From Flectonema sp. DT1601 (taxonomy: Eukaryota > Euglenozoa > Diplonemea > Diplonemida > Diplonemidae), in contig OZ025798.1 of assembly GCA_964019425.1 (NCBI GenBank), positions 434,001-498,000 on the forward strand: a stretch of DNA of 64,000 nucleotides, given 5' to 3'. This document shows positions 44,501 through 59,500 of this stretch, piece by piece (position 1 is the stretch's first letter; every line of letters starts with the position of its first letter). The notes below the pieces were generated by a model. It ran no database searches, had not been told where the DNA came from, and was given only the letters and a program-made list of their open reading frames with translations. The translations under genes and the position numbers were made by a program.

Positions 44501-47500
44501 GCTTCTCTGATAGCTGCAAGGAGGAGTAATTCTTCAACAGCAATAAACTGATTTCTATCAGTTGAGAAGATCGTTAGTTCAATTGTTGTGATTCCTCCAC
44601 TGACAGTGTTGGTAGCTAATGGGCTGTGCCAGAAAGCACCTCCTTCATAGTTACCATCAGAATCTGTTAATTGAGACCAATAAGAACCAACAGTAGGACC
44701 AAGAGGTCCAAAGATGTCTTCTGTTATCGATCTTTCAAGTGGTCTGAACTCCCCTTGAGTAGTGTCTCCAGCTAATTCTGAAGTCTTCAACACAACACTT
44801 GATAGAGGACGAGTTGCAGACCAAGCTCCTCCGATCATTTCAGCTCCGATGAATGAATTCGTTGCAGCGTCGTTAAAGAACCTACAGAATCGAGGATATG
44901 AATCCTTACCTGAGAACGTCGTACAAGAACAGTACGTAGATGGTCCATCAGGACAACTGAAGTGAGTACATGCAGGAGCTATAAAGTACAATCCATCATC
45001 AGGTTTTCCGTACATCCTAGCCTTGTGAATTTGTAAGATGTGTTGGCAACTTGCGTATTCAGCGTTTGGAGTATCACTCGCTTGACTTCCTGTTGTTGGA
45101 TATTTTAGTTTGCCGTCGCTGTGACTTGTAGCACCCGTGGCTCTTACGAAATAAGATCCATCAAAGAACATTGATGGCCGTAGTGGGGTAGTTAATGCAT
45201 CAGCTCCCTGATCTTGTCCAAAGCAGACACACTTACCATCAGCTCTACAAACACCATGACCAGAACACTCTACTCCATTTGCTCCTGTTGGACACGGAAC
45301 TTTGTTGCACTTAGATCCTTCGTAGCCAAGGGCGCAGGTTTCGCAGTTTGGACCAGCCCAGAAACCATTCCTGTAGTCAGCATTACACTTGCACGGCGAT
45401 GGGACTCTCTCACAGAAAGCCTTACCACATTCTTCGAAGAAGGCAAGTGGGGCATCATCTCTGACGTCATTACCACAGCAAGCAGAATACGCTTCAAGTA
45501 GACATATCTCAGGCCAGTTACGTCGAAGGGCAATGTAGCGAGCATCAGATGGTGAAAGTGCTGCACAGACTCCGTTGTGATTACAAGTTGAAGAATCACA
45601 GTTAAGACTAATTTCACAAGAAGGCTGTCCAGTAGCACACAATTGATCACAAGAGTCACAAGGTTTACTTCCGTCTGAACACAAAGCTAATTCACCATTC
45701 TGACATATCATAGGAGGCGGTACAATAAGTGTTGGACCACAAGTCAAAGCTGGAATACTTGACCCATCAGCTCTACGAACTGAAGTAGTGTACTCCGTAA
45801 AGACTGTGTGCTTTCTAACAGGACTCAGACCGATGTCATCGAATGCTACTAAACAGTCAACTCCACTACTCGATGTTAGAAATGGATCGTTCTTTGTACA
45901 TCTCAAATTTATTACTATGTAGTGAGCACCCGGTGGAGCGATATGAGGAACTGAAACAATACCCCAAGTAGGATATTCTGGTTTACCTCCAATGACACGA
46001 CCTGTTAAACTGAACAGTGGTTCGTTATTTATTGAACGGTATTCAAGTGATATGATGCCGACATCTTCTGTAGGTAGGCCGTCGGCTTTGGCGACGTGCG
46101 TAATTCTACCTGTGAGTGTGTAGGAAGCTAGAGGGATGATACGAGATTCAGATGTATCTCTGCTGGTAACGTAACGCATTTGAGCGAAATGCTTTAACTG
46201 AGAACCTGAAGTAGTTGTCACCTGAGCATAGAAATAAACTTCTCCCTCGATTGCAGCTATGTTGTGTTCTCTGTAAAGCAGTCCGTCAAGTTGGGTTCCT
46301 GCAAACCAGGTTCCTGTGTAACTTGCTTGGTTGTCACGTCCATTGTCTGTCAGATCCCATCCCTCGTCTGATTTTGAAGCAGCCGTGTCGATTCCAAACA
46401 AGAATAGCGATGCCTTCTGATTTAATCTCGCAATCAATGCCCTGATCTGTTCTCCTCCTCCGTTCAATAAAATACTAACTGGAGCTTCACTGTATTTCAC
46501 ATGAAATCTTGCAATTGCTAAAGACTTTCCATCGTTATCTTTTACTCTGCCAAACTCAGCAGTTTTGCTTGGGAGGAAGTGATCAAAGGACGATCCTTTT
46601 ATTTTAATTTCGGCGTAGTGACCATTTTGACATCTCCATATTTGTTCGTTGGAAGCACCGATGGCTGCGATTTGACTTGGATAAGCATTAAATGTTCTTG
46701 GGAATCCACCATTACAGTCAACCAGGTTACCAGCCTCATCTAACAAAGATACACTCGCAACCCAATTTGATCCTTCAGTCGCTTGAGTTGCGATTTCTGC
46801 ACAACCCATGCGATGAGGCCACCCAGGTCTAACGACTATGGCTGCTGATGGAATGGAAGACAACCCAAACACTTCACACGTCACAGTTATGACTTCAGGT
46901 GCTAACGAATACCAAATATTTGATAAAGTCGCTCCATGAGTAAGACCTGTAAACACACAAGGACTATCAGCTGTATGAACACAATTAGCAGGCAACCCAT
47001 AAGGGATTGTGAGAGCTCCAAAATCAGTAGCTTCTGGGGTATCACGTGTTAGTTCCAAGTTAGAAAGTGGTGCCATTGTTGCTCCTTGTGGTTCTATTAC
47101 AAGAGATCCAATAATCTCAGTTGTTAAACCAGTGGTAGTTACTCGTAACTGTAAGTGAGTTGATTCTACGCCATCAACAGCACCTGGTGGATGTCTTCCA
47201 ACGGTTGCTGTTGTAAGTCTGAGTGAGAAGACTCTAATGTCATACAACAATACTGAACTTGGTCTGAACTCTAAGAATGGTGAGACGGTTGGTGGATCAG
47301 TCAAATCAGTCCAGGTTGCTGGAGTGAAAGTATTTCTGTTAATAGCATCAACAAATATCTCTGCTGCACCTTCACCACTAACAAGACCACCAGTGATTCC
47401 CTCAAACGTTGCGACATAGTTATGCCAGCTATCAGCTAATTGTGAAATCATTTCAATTTCAGCCACCTTATGACCAGGAGGGACTTCTAATACCATCCAA

Positions 47501-50500
47501 TGAGATCCATGACGTGTGACCGCATGACGTCTCCACTCAACAAACCAACTCAACTGAGAATTAGCCATCAGAATAGAAGGTGTCGAACTTGGTATCATAG
47601 AATGAAATCTTGCCCATAATTCTAATGAAAAAGCATTGTGAACACTCCTGGGAAGTGATGCTCTCGGTCCTAACCCAGTTAAGCACATTGTAGCAGGAGG
47701 AGTTAATGTTGATATAGGACATCCATGAAGTGAGTCAGATGGGATTGCTGCAGGAGATATCCCTGACAACTTTAATTTATTACCAACATCAACATTTAAG
47801 TTGGATCTTCCTTCTGCGATTTGAAGTGTGACGGGTTTTCCTTGAGGCCATTCATGAACACCATGTCCATACTGATCTCTAATTTGAATTCTGTATGTCG
47901 CTGGGTTCAGTCCAGCGATCTGTTCATTTGGATAACCAACAACAACACAATGATCTGCATCAGAAGGAATAAATAATATTCCAACAATCTGATCAGTTGG
48001 GTCTGCTGGAGCTTGACAACTACTATCACATCTCGATCTAAACTCCTTAATCGAAACCTTGAAATCTATCTTTATTGGGTGATTAATCTCAAGATCAATG
48101 AATGTGTATTTTCCATCCTCAGTTGGAGCTTTTATTTCACTGGTGATGCTTGTTTCCAACAGTGGAGAGGAAAGTTTTGTTCCGACAACCCGTACAGTCG
48201 CTGCATCATCAGTCAGTCGTAACAGAGTTCCAAAAACAAAAGCTTCCAACTCAACAACAACATCATCACCACCAACGTTACCAGCAATATCGACAATCTG
48301 AATAGATAGAAAAAATGATTTTCTAACCTTAACCTCAGCAGGGAGGCTTGTTGTAAACAATGCCTGATTAACACATCCACCAATGACTCTGATAGGTGTC
48401 AATGCTGACACAGCTGCAGCGAATGCTGGAGCTTCAAAAACAATAGACTCGATCGTGTCACTTGTAGCAGGAGTTGTTATTGTACAGAAAGCATCTGCTT
48501 GTCCCAAAGCCATAGCAGCAGTAGAATCAATGGTACACGTAGCAGGTGTTGTCGCAGTTGAAGATTTCAGACCATAATTAACACTAACAACAACCCCTTG
48601 TGTATCTGTGCTTGGTAATGTTCCTTCTTGAGGAGACAGACCTCTAATTCTGAAAGTCAATGGAGTTGCGATACGAACAGGACAAGCATCCTCTTCCAGT
48701 GCTTCCTTTACGATCATTAGTTTTTTCCCTGTTGATACTCCGTTGATTGTGATTTCTCTCCTTGTAGGAGGCGTAGTTGTAGTGTCCATCATAAATATCA
48801 TACTTTCTGCATTCAAACTATCAGTACCGACACTTGAGTCTGTTCTAGTACATGATATGTGTACTTTGTGAGAACCAACACTACTAACACCAAAGTTAAA
48901 TCTAAACCATACAAATGAAGGACTGTAAGAGATTGGATTCATGGTAACTGGATCAATAGTTTTGTGAAGATCAAGTAAGAATCTTTCTCTATTAGGTGTT
49001 GTAATCCATTCACCTGTCACAGGATCAGCTGAGTTTGTTATTGGAATGAAAGTTCCTGAAGGAGTAGAGGCAATCGGTATCATCTCACATCTCATTGGGT
49101 ACCTCTTAGTATCGAGTATTGGATTACCATGTTTGTCTGATACTTGAGCTTTAATCCCAAATATAACAGGTCTGTTTACAGTAACTGTTTCTATAGCGAT
49201 ATTAGAATCTACAAGTGACACAGTAGCTGGTTCACCATGTAAAACATTAATAAAACCAGCATTAATTACAACAGAGTTAGTACACGTTGTATGTCCTCCA
49301 GTTAATGTTGGTAGAAGTTGAAGTGCAACAGAAGCAACCTTTGCTGTAACTGAAAAGACCATTGATCCTGAGATCTCAGTCGACATAGGTACTGCTGAAT
49401 AGTCATTAGCATTAGTAGGAGTTAGACTTACAGCAAAGTTAGTAGTCAGTCGAGAGAAGTGATTTAGTGTATTTCCGAATTCATCAGCTAGTCGAACAGT
49501 GACAGTAAAAGTTTGACCAGCAATAGTCTTTGAAGGCAATATTACAGAGACAACTCTAACAATGCAACTCAACACCACAATACTACTTGTTGGTGGGTAT
49601 GGGTCGACTGGTACTGCAATTTGCCATTTCGGAGCGATAGCCTCAAGAACAATGTCACCAACAGCAGTAAAACTCAGACCTGAAAAAGTAATTTTACCAC
49701 TTGATAAACGTGATGAAAGTCCCTGTGATTGTTCTGTTCGTAGCTCACCTGCTCCTGATTTCAAGCGAAGATCAACTTCACCTACGATTTCTTCAGGAAT
49801 CCATCCAAGTACTGGGTGGCTCCATGAACATAAATTATCATATTCATCAAATGCCTGAACAGAAACACTAATTTCAGGACTACAATCAAGACAGACACCA
49901 TCAACTGTAACACCGTGAGTTGTATTAATAGAAACAGGTCTTTGAATCCAAGGAGAAATTGTTAATCTCGATGGTTTGTTTGGAGGGAACGATCTAGTGA
50001 AAGAACCCTCACATATAATATCCCTGCTACTATTCCTTACAGCATAGTTAAGCTGAACTGAGCGTTCTGCTTTTGTGTATGAGAGACCAGGGAAGGCAAT
50101 AGCAGACCCAATTGCATGTCTGATAATTTGACCAGATAAGTACTCAGTAGTTGTCTCATTTGTTGTGTCTGTGACAGTCGCAAACACACCAGGAGTCCAT
50201 ATTCCCTGAGCAGAGCATGGTGTTGTCGTCTTACACAAGTACCTTCTAGTTTTTTCAGGTTGATTACAGTCGGCTAACACCCAGTTAAAGTTCTCACCAT
50301 AATTTATAATTACACACTTATTACCAGATTTCACCGATGCGATGTCTGCAGGTGTTGGTTCAAACGTAGGTCCCCAACCAGCAAATGACGGGTACAACGT
50401 TGATATTGGTTCCCCATCGGCGTTGACAAAAGTATCTATTCCCCGAATGCTAGCAACCGAAACATGAATAAACACATAGGTATCAGCTGAAGACAGTAAT

Positions 50501-53500
50501 GCTTCAGAAATTATTATATTTTCGTCAAAGTTACGAGGGGTCGCAGGAGTACATCCAACAAGAGAAAACGGAGCTTCAATACACCTAGCATCATCAACAG
50601 CGTTATTTCCAACCGAATCAAGCACCATAACTGTGAAAGAGAACTGCTCTCCGGCAGCATAAGCCGCCTGCGCTGGTTCTACTACAGAACATGCTGCAGG
50701 TCTACCTGCCTTTACAATTATTGATAAAGAACATTGTGACGAAGCAGTTGCTTGAACATATATCGATCGAAGTACGCTGTCAGCACCTTTCGGTAGTATT
50801 GTTTCAAAACGAAGTCCTTTGAAGTTTGCCATACCAGTGCTGGTAGTAATTGAAGAAGGAACAGCTCCAATGATGTCAGTCAACTCATTTATGTTTCTAT
50901 CAGGATCTTGAGTCGTATCAACAAGAGAGATAGTCGTACTGGTGTCAACAAGAGTTACTCCATCAGGTTTGTATATATCAATTGATATGTCAAACTGTTG
51001 TCCAACGACAACAGAATCTGGACCAGTACACTTTACTATATTTGCTTGGACAGAAAGCGCACAAGTAGATGGATGAAGTTGTTGTTCAGATATTGATAAT
51101 GTCGCAAGAATACTCAAATCACTACATCCTGGTAAGGTTGCATCAACTAAACATTGTTCGTATAGTTGGTATGATGAAGGAATCCAAACTGGTGATAGCT
51201 CAGCGATACCATCAATGGTTCCAACAGTTGATGCTCCAACCATTTGTCCTTGATCAACCGACATGGATATTGAATAACCACTATCAATATTAAAAACCTG
51301 AAGTCGTTCCCATCCACCACAACCTCTCATATCATGTGCAACAGCTCCACTACATGTGACTGAACATTCTGCTGATGTCGCTTCTGAGTTTGGAAGGATT
51401 GGTCTGTTTCCACACTTGCATCGAATTCCGTTTTCTATTGCCATTAATTGATAGCCTTCTGCATCACATTTTTCAGCACAGTGTTCTATAGTAAGTTCAC
51501 TTGGGATAGTTGGAACATCATAAGACATAAAACCACTTGACGTACTCATGTAACATCCAATTAGTGAAATCTTAAGGTCCTCATCCGAAACCAAATTACC
51601 ATCCTCGTCGATCACATGCAAAACAAATGTTGGAACTTCTCTTGCGATGCTTATCGTTGGTCGAGGTAACTTTAAAGTACACACTTCTGGCCGAACTATT
51701 TTGATGCAGCATGCCTTCCCTGGTTTGATTGTAATATCATCAGTCTCAACAGATTTCACATTACACGTAGCTGACGACTCGGCTTGAATTAAGAAATGTG
51801 TCACCTTCGCAGTTGAAATCGATATTTGAGCTGTAGCATAACCATTAACAAGACTTGTGTTAGTGACGTGTGTTTTTGTTGTATCCATTGAGAATACTTG
51901 TAGTCTAGTGTTTATACATGCTGATTGTGAGTATAAACCAGATCCATCACTTGAGACTTTGTTACCACACTTATCCTGTAACTCTACAGCAATTGTAAAG
52001 GAATCAGAACTATTAACTGCCTGTGGTGGTTGCATTACAACACCTAACCTCGCAGGAGGACCAGTCAAGAATCTAATCGCGTCCGTGTGGAAGACCGGAA
52101 CAGGAGGTGTTGGTGTTTGACATGAATTCTGAACACATCTCTTTTTGCAATCTGGCATATGTCTGTGAGAGTCTGGTGTTAGAGCTGTGTGAGTACATCC
52201 TATTTGATTCTCAGAGCATGCCTCATGAATGAGATTTAAGTCAGTTACTATCAATTCAATAGTTTCTGCTTTGTCATAAGTAATATCAAATATAACAGTC
52301 CCCGACTCCGTATTCTTCGTCAGTCGTCCTCCTAAGGTACCCGTACCGTATCCAAGAGATAGTGTTATTCTGTGATCAGAAACATCATTTTTATTGTTCC
52401 AAAAATCCACAACCTCAAAAGACACAGGTGCGTTACCAATAAATGCACAACTAGGAGCTGGAACATTATCCGGGACTGAAACCGCATTTATATGATGAGG
52501 ATTACCCGCAACTATTAATATCGGTAATGATGCTTGAGTACCACAGCTTGGTCTTGCCGCATAAAATATTTCAAGTTCAAGCAACTCAGCAGTATTGTGC
52601 CAGAGACCAGAAAATGATATCTGATGACCGTCTACAGGTCTGGTTATTTGCCTACTAATAGAGAAGATTTCTATGTTAATATTCCCAATGGTTGTATCTT
52701 CACCAGAACATGTTGGGGATCTACGAGAAAAGATCTCATCGTCGATTGACGATAAACAAGTACACATTGTCTGTTCACTAGTATCGGAAACCATCATAAA
52801 TTGAGATCCTGAACTACCACAACACGTCTGACATGACTTGATATCAGTGTGGACAGTGTCATAGCTAGAGAGAAGTTGTTCGCTTACAGTAAAGCATCCT
52901 CTTGATGATAATTGATTGTTAAAATGAGTTAATGTTTGTCCAACAGGGCTACCTGACAATTCACTTGCATATGAAATAGCGGCACTTTGAAGTCCGATGT
53001 CAGCCATACTACAAGGGATTGCTCCATGAATTCCAGACACCCAACCAGTCTTACTAACTAACTCTACATCTCCAGCAGTATCATAAAGAAAACATAACCC
53101 AGAGTTTTGTTCATAATTCCACATCATACATTCACTGTTGGTATTGCACTGCTGCTCACACAGTTTCCATGAGTCTGCTGGTTGTTGGATTAACCTTCTT
53201 GCCAAGTAACTTGGGATTCTCATAGAGCTATATTGAACTCCACAGAATGCTATATTATTCTGCGTATCGTAAAGGGTTACCACAATTCCGAATGGATTTC
53301 CTGCGACAACTCTTGAAGGTTGCTCAGATACAGCCCACTTACAAGGCCTGTCGGGAACAATATTAATTGGTATCTCTCTTGAATCACTGCATGCATCAGG
53401 ATTTCCAATAGCGCTGTGGGTTACTTTGACCCATATGGTTGAAGGTGCTAATTGAACAGACAAGCCTGTCTCAGCAAGTCCAAATGTAGTTCCTAATGTC

Positions 53501-56500
53501 TGAGATCCGTCAGGTAAGGTTATCCTAGTCGGTCGCTTAGTAACAACCGCTAGTTGCGATACCGAAGGAACACTTCGTGAGATTCTAAATTCCAAATCAA
53601 AGTTAATCAAAAGATTTATTTGATCAACCGTTAACGCAACTCCCTTATTAGTTAAAACAACAGTAACATTACCAACTGTATGCATATCTTTATAAACGTG
53701 AGCTTTGTTGGTACCAGGGAACTGCTCATTTGTAAGGACAGCTCTGATATTACTTGAGAGAGTGACTTCTATTTCACAACGGAGGCATTCAAACTGTTCA
53801 AGTTGGACGGTAATGTCAGGCTTTTCAGGGCAAGTTAAAGCTGCAGTTAGCAGAGGACGAAGTAAAGCAACATTCGCATTAGCGACGATGCTGAAGTCAG
53901 AAATACGAAACGCTAAACCCTCAATTGCTCCTCTTGTAGGACCAGAGAGAGCAACACCATGTAATTGTTGTAATGCAGAACCAGTCACAGGAAGATCAAC
54001 ATCGCTACCAATAATCGCACTTGATGTTGCCCTTGCAGCTGTTGTTATAATTAATCCAAACATATCCTTTACTGTAGTAGCCTGTGATCCTGACCATCCA
54101 TTCGACATGTCTTGACCAGCACTAAATCCACCAAAATAGTACGACTTACCGAGGGATGATATCAGGGGAGCGGTACTCATGAATGATCGACCACCCGGAA
54201 TTGAACTGTAGGCATTGCTGTCAAATTGAATACCAACCGGGTATTGTTGTTCTGAGATCCAAGAGTTGCTTTGTAAGTCAAGGATAGAGACGGTTGATGA
54301 CATACTGCTAGGATTCCAACCTCCGTTAGTTGTACCTCCAAATAGGACAACTCTGTCGTTGATGTCGTCATATGAGACGGCTGATGCTGCAGGGATGTTT
54401 TCGGTTTCAATATCAGATTTCCAGTCTTCACTTCCCGTCAAGTCTCTAGTCCACACCTTACCAGGAGTACCTGTTTCAGTAATACCAGGAAACACATACA
54501 ACATCCCGTTGCGTAATACACTCGCCATTCCATACATCGGGTCTGGCATAGTTGCTGAAGGTAGTACCTTCCAAGAAGTCTTCATTGGGTTAGGATCTCT
54601 GCCGAAAGTTAATTGACTGATGTCTAGAGTCCAAAGTTGGTTTGAAATCCCATCCTCATTAACACCTCCGTAGACAAATAGAGTGCTGCGATAAATTGCT
54701 GCAGTCGCAAAGACTAAGCGGGGTTGTTGTTTTTCTTCATTCTCAGGAACTTCAATAGATCTGGTGTATGAAAATGTCTCTGTCTGCGATTCGAGAGTTG
54801 GAGTCCTTTGTGTAAGGGATACAGTTTCTGATACTGCAGTTGGTGTTACTATATTACTTCCCGTTAATGTTTCCGTATATGTTGGAGTGACGGTTGACGT
54901 GTATTCATTAAATCTAAACTTTTCAATATCTACTACGTGTAAGTCTCCTAAAAACTTTCCATTGCGATCCATTCCGCCAAATATAAACATTTTTCCCTCG
55001 AATCCGGATGATGCTTGTCCGAATCTAGGACTGACGCAGTATGCTGTGCAGTCGGTCCATTCGGTTCTTGCGTTATCTGCGCTTTCGAAACAGGTGTAGC
55101 AGTCGGGGGATTGGATGTCAATTAATTCCTGCCATCTTTGTGTTATTAAATTATATCTCCAGAAATTGTTAGTCGCAGAACTCGCAGGAGCTGACCATGC
55201 GGCTTCTCCTTCACCTGGTCCCCTTTTACTTCCACCGAATAATATAATACTTAATTTCCTTAATGACTTCACATTCACATTTTCTCTATCACTACTCTCT
55301 GAATCGACTCGTACATTGTAAGATTCCTCATTATTTCTAACTGTAATTTTGACTTGAACAGACCTACCGTTGAGTATGTACTCAGCAACTTCGCCTGGTT
55401 CAAAGACTCCGTAATCTCTCATAGAACTATATCCGAATAAGAGATCAGGTCTCCTCCTTGATTCACCTCTTACACAAAGACTACTAATTGCTGTTGTGGT
55501 CCACCTACAGTCTGCGGCTTGACAAGCAGTATCGTTAGTGAACGATTCACACGATTGCACTTCCCATAAAAGATTGTTTTCAGTGTTTTCACGAGTTAGT
55601 GATATCGCTACTGAGCAACCAGAATCAGAAATTACATTATTTTTATTTGAATCTTGAACTGTTGCCCAGATTGGTGCTCTGATAGGAAGTCCAATAGAGC
55701 AGGTTGTCGGCTGTGAAACGATTTTGAGAGAAGCAGCTGCTCCTGCGCTAACACAAATAAGTTCTGATCTCTCTCTCACTCCAACACCGTTATGAATAGC
55801 ACCTGCGACAACACGGATCTGTTCAGCAACGTTGTATTGAATAGCAGTAAATGATACTCTACCATCTCGTGTACGAAGTTGATTATTTCCAGTGATAAAA
55901 CCAGTAGCTACAGGTTGGTATCTTGCAGGTGTCAGTATGATAAAAATATCATTTCTGTCAGACGCAACGTTTCCAAACCGATCTGTGGCTACTAATGTGA
56001 TTGCTGTTTTAATGATTTCACCCGCTCGTACTGTTGTATCAGATCCACAGGTTGGTTGGTTTTCGAAATGAAGTCCAGCGAACTCACCTTGGATGACATT
56101 AATACTGTGGCATACAGCAGGTATGGCAAACCCTTCAACTGATAAGTGAATAATAATTACTTCTGAGTGATGGTACTGTAAGTGAGGGAAGGACACGATG
56201 CCTTCCGCAACGTTAGCGTTAGAAGTAAGCTGCTGTGAACCAGTTGCCAACGTTAGCTTTGCTGCCATAGCTGAATGACTAGTAGGGTTGCCATACTTAT
56301 CTACTAGCGCTCCCACTACTGAAAACTCTTCCCCAGCCTTTAACACTAATTTCTCTGGCTTACATGTCACCTTGTCAGGGACTAGAGCTCTAACATTAAT
56401 ATCGCAAGAGGAGGATTTAATATTTCTAATTGCACAATTCAAATTATACATTCCGCTCTTCACCTGAAGCAAGTCCTGAGTAAGTGGAAACACTGCTTTA

Positions 56501-59500
56501 CCAGTGCTATCAAGTGTGAATGGTTCTCTAATTGTTTGTGGTGGATCAACCTCATTTGATAGTGTACAAGAGATGAATTCATCCTTTACACTGGTAACAA
56601 CATTATTAGAGTTGTCAGTGAGATATGTTACAAAACTGAATGGTGTTCCAGCATCAACTACTGATGGAGGGCACACAACATTCAATTTTGATGCAACAGT
56701 CGGAGCTACGCTAACATCACTGCAGGTTCCGGTTATGACTCCTCCTGAAGATGTTCTCGCGACTATTCCTAGACCTACCTTACCAGCGATTGTAATCGTG
56801 GTTGGAAAAGTTATCTCTCCATTAGAATTAAGGGCATCAGTTGCAGTACCCTGTACCTGAGGTGGCACAGATGCAATCCAAAATGTATTGAGAGATGGAT
56901 GAGTAGGTCTACCACTAACTAATGAAATAGTTGCTGTGTATCCCCTGCAGTCAGCATTTGAACTATCAGGGCAAGCTGGCATATATTTTTCAGTCGTTGG
57001 ATTATATTTCACAATTGTAGACGTCACATTAAATTGCTCTCCTGATTCCTGCTCTTCCGCAACACTGCAAGCGACCGCTAAGTTAGTGACCTCATAAGTC
57101 TCACTACAGATAGTTTCTAATAGAATAGAGCTTGATTCAATACGGAACTTTATCCCAATAGGTCTACCAGCTGTGACAGATGAAAATGAAAGATCGCTGA
57201 AGGTCGTTAATGCGTTTGGTCCAATAGACTTTGACGTTTCACCCCCAAGATAGCCACCCAAATCATCGTCTTCCCCATCACGCACAGCCGTAGCTGTTAC
57301 TTTACATGATGGACAGCTTAGTACTTGATTACCATGATTATCATACAAGAATGTATTTATAATCGGAAATGGCTTGTGAACACCAACAGGTCCACTTGCC
57401 TCTGCTGATTCACACTTCAGTGTTTTTGGTGTCGCAGATTTGAAGCAGACTGTTGGAGAGACGCCATCAATTAATCCTTCAGCATATGCTGCGATGTCAA
57501 TGCATTCGGCGCTTTCATAAGAAAGTCCACAAAATGATGCTTTCCCTGTTGTAGCTTTTTGAGAAGTGGTTCCCATAAGCGTATTGCAGATTCCAAAATC
57601 ACATTTTTCGGATCTCCATGAGATACCTAATGATATACTTGTTGACTTGTCAGCTGCTACTCGAAGTGGTCTTTCTAAACTTCTGCCTGTCGATTGCGTT
57701 GACACAGACTGCGATAATGTTCCAGAAGCCACCAGAGCATTCCTAAACAAAGCCGCCACTGAAGGTGGTACAGATGTTGAAAAGTGATCCTCCTGTTGGG
57801 TAATAATATCAAACCATTCAACATCATACGCATCTTGGAGTGGCCTATTTTTGTTGTATGAACCGCGCTTACTTGTTTGAGTGTCGTATGAAGTAGTCGT
57901 TTCCCGAAACTCATCATTTCTCGGGTGTTCTGGTGTAATAACATTACCTTCAGTGTCAATAATTTCAACGTCCACACAAAATCTATCACCAGCCTGTAGA
58001 CTTCCTTCTTCAGTTGATGGAGGGATGCCAACAGCTATAGAAGGTTTAACAATTCGTAAGCTAGTTCCAGTACCAGGAAGTATCAGGACAGCTTTAGTTG
58101 ATGTCGAAGGCATGTCTACTCCTAACAAAGTAACTGAAATAGATATCTCTTCAGGTGCCTTTCCGTATGACAATCCTGAAAAGGATGTGACTCCACGAGC
58201 GACAATAGAAGTGAGAGATCCTCTAAGCATTGAAGTACCTTCAGTGAGTGTCAGACGAGCAGTAAATCCATCGACAGAATTTTCAGCGAGATTGCCGTAT
58301 GAGTCCAAAACTCTAACAAAAACACCGAATGGTACACCAGCTCTTACAATATCTTGGTTAAAAACACTTCCAACAATCTCCGGAACAATCGAAGCAGCTT
58401 CCCCTGAAAGCATAAACACCGCTCCACACTGACCCTGAGCTAGAATAATTGTCCCTGTCTGAATATCCAAGCTACGAGGAGAGCTATCGGCTGATAAATC
58501 TTGAATTCTAAAATCTAACGAATCAGTTTTAGCGTAATCATTATCTTGAATAGTTGTTGGTAGAATAACTGGGGTTGACTTAATACCACTCGACTGAGCA
58601 ACAAACAAAATACCTTCAGTAACAACAGTTGTTAAGTTCAATCCATTCAAAGTTACTTCCGTAGCAGACTTTGACGGAACTACTGAAGGTGGATTGTGTT
58701 CCCAGACGCTGAGACATTTAGAAGCAGATGTCACTGGGCAGGCTTTTAATATGATTGGACGAGTCCATCCAGAAGTTGGGTTCTCATAGCGGTCTAATAT
58801 CTGAACAGTTCTGCTGAAAGCAACACCAGCAGTTATCGTAAAGGGAAGTGACAAACAATCAGAATCTATGAACTTCAACCTACTTGGTTCACCTGCCAAT
58901 ACAACGATGCTAATCTCTAACGGAGCAACTTCTGTAGTTCCGACTAACCCAATTGAGAATACGTAGAGACCAGCCATTGACCGTTCAATTGAAATAGTGT
59001 TGAATCCATTTTCAAGATCATAAGAATATCCCTTACATTCTTTACAAACAGATCTAAAAGGTGACTGAATTACTTTCATGATATAATTATATCCTTGGTA
59101 AGGAGTACATAACGTTGAAGGTAGCCCACCATTTACTGATTTACAATCAGGTGAATCCGAAACCCTCACTGATATAGAAAATGATGTCCCTGCGATTGCT
59201 GAAATCGGTGCTGTAACCTTTTCCACTGAGCGTCTACGTAGAATAATTAAAGGGCTGTATGCACTAATCGGTTCTAAGTCTACTTGTAACAAGTCAAGTT
59301 TATGTGCAATCTTTGAGGCGTTAGAGCCTGTGCATCCAAAAATGGATGACTCTGAGCGTGGTAGTGTCGCTCTCATATAAAATCCAGTCTGACTTGCATC
59401 ATAACTGGTGTATATTAATTGTGTTTCTGAAAGAGTTCCTCCCACCATTGGTTTAGAAGACGTTCCTGATAGAGTTCCGAGAACGTTGTCACATGATAAT

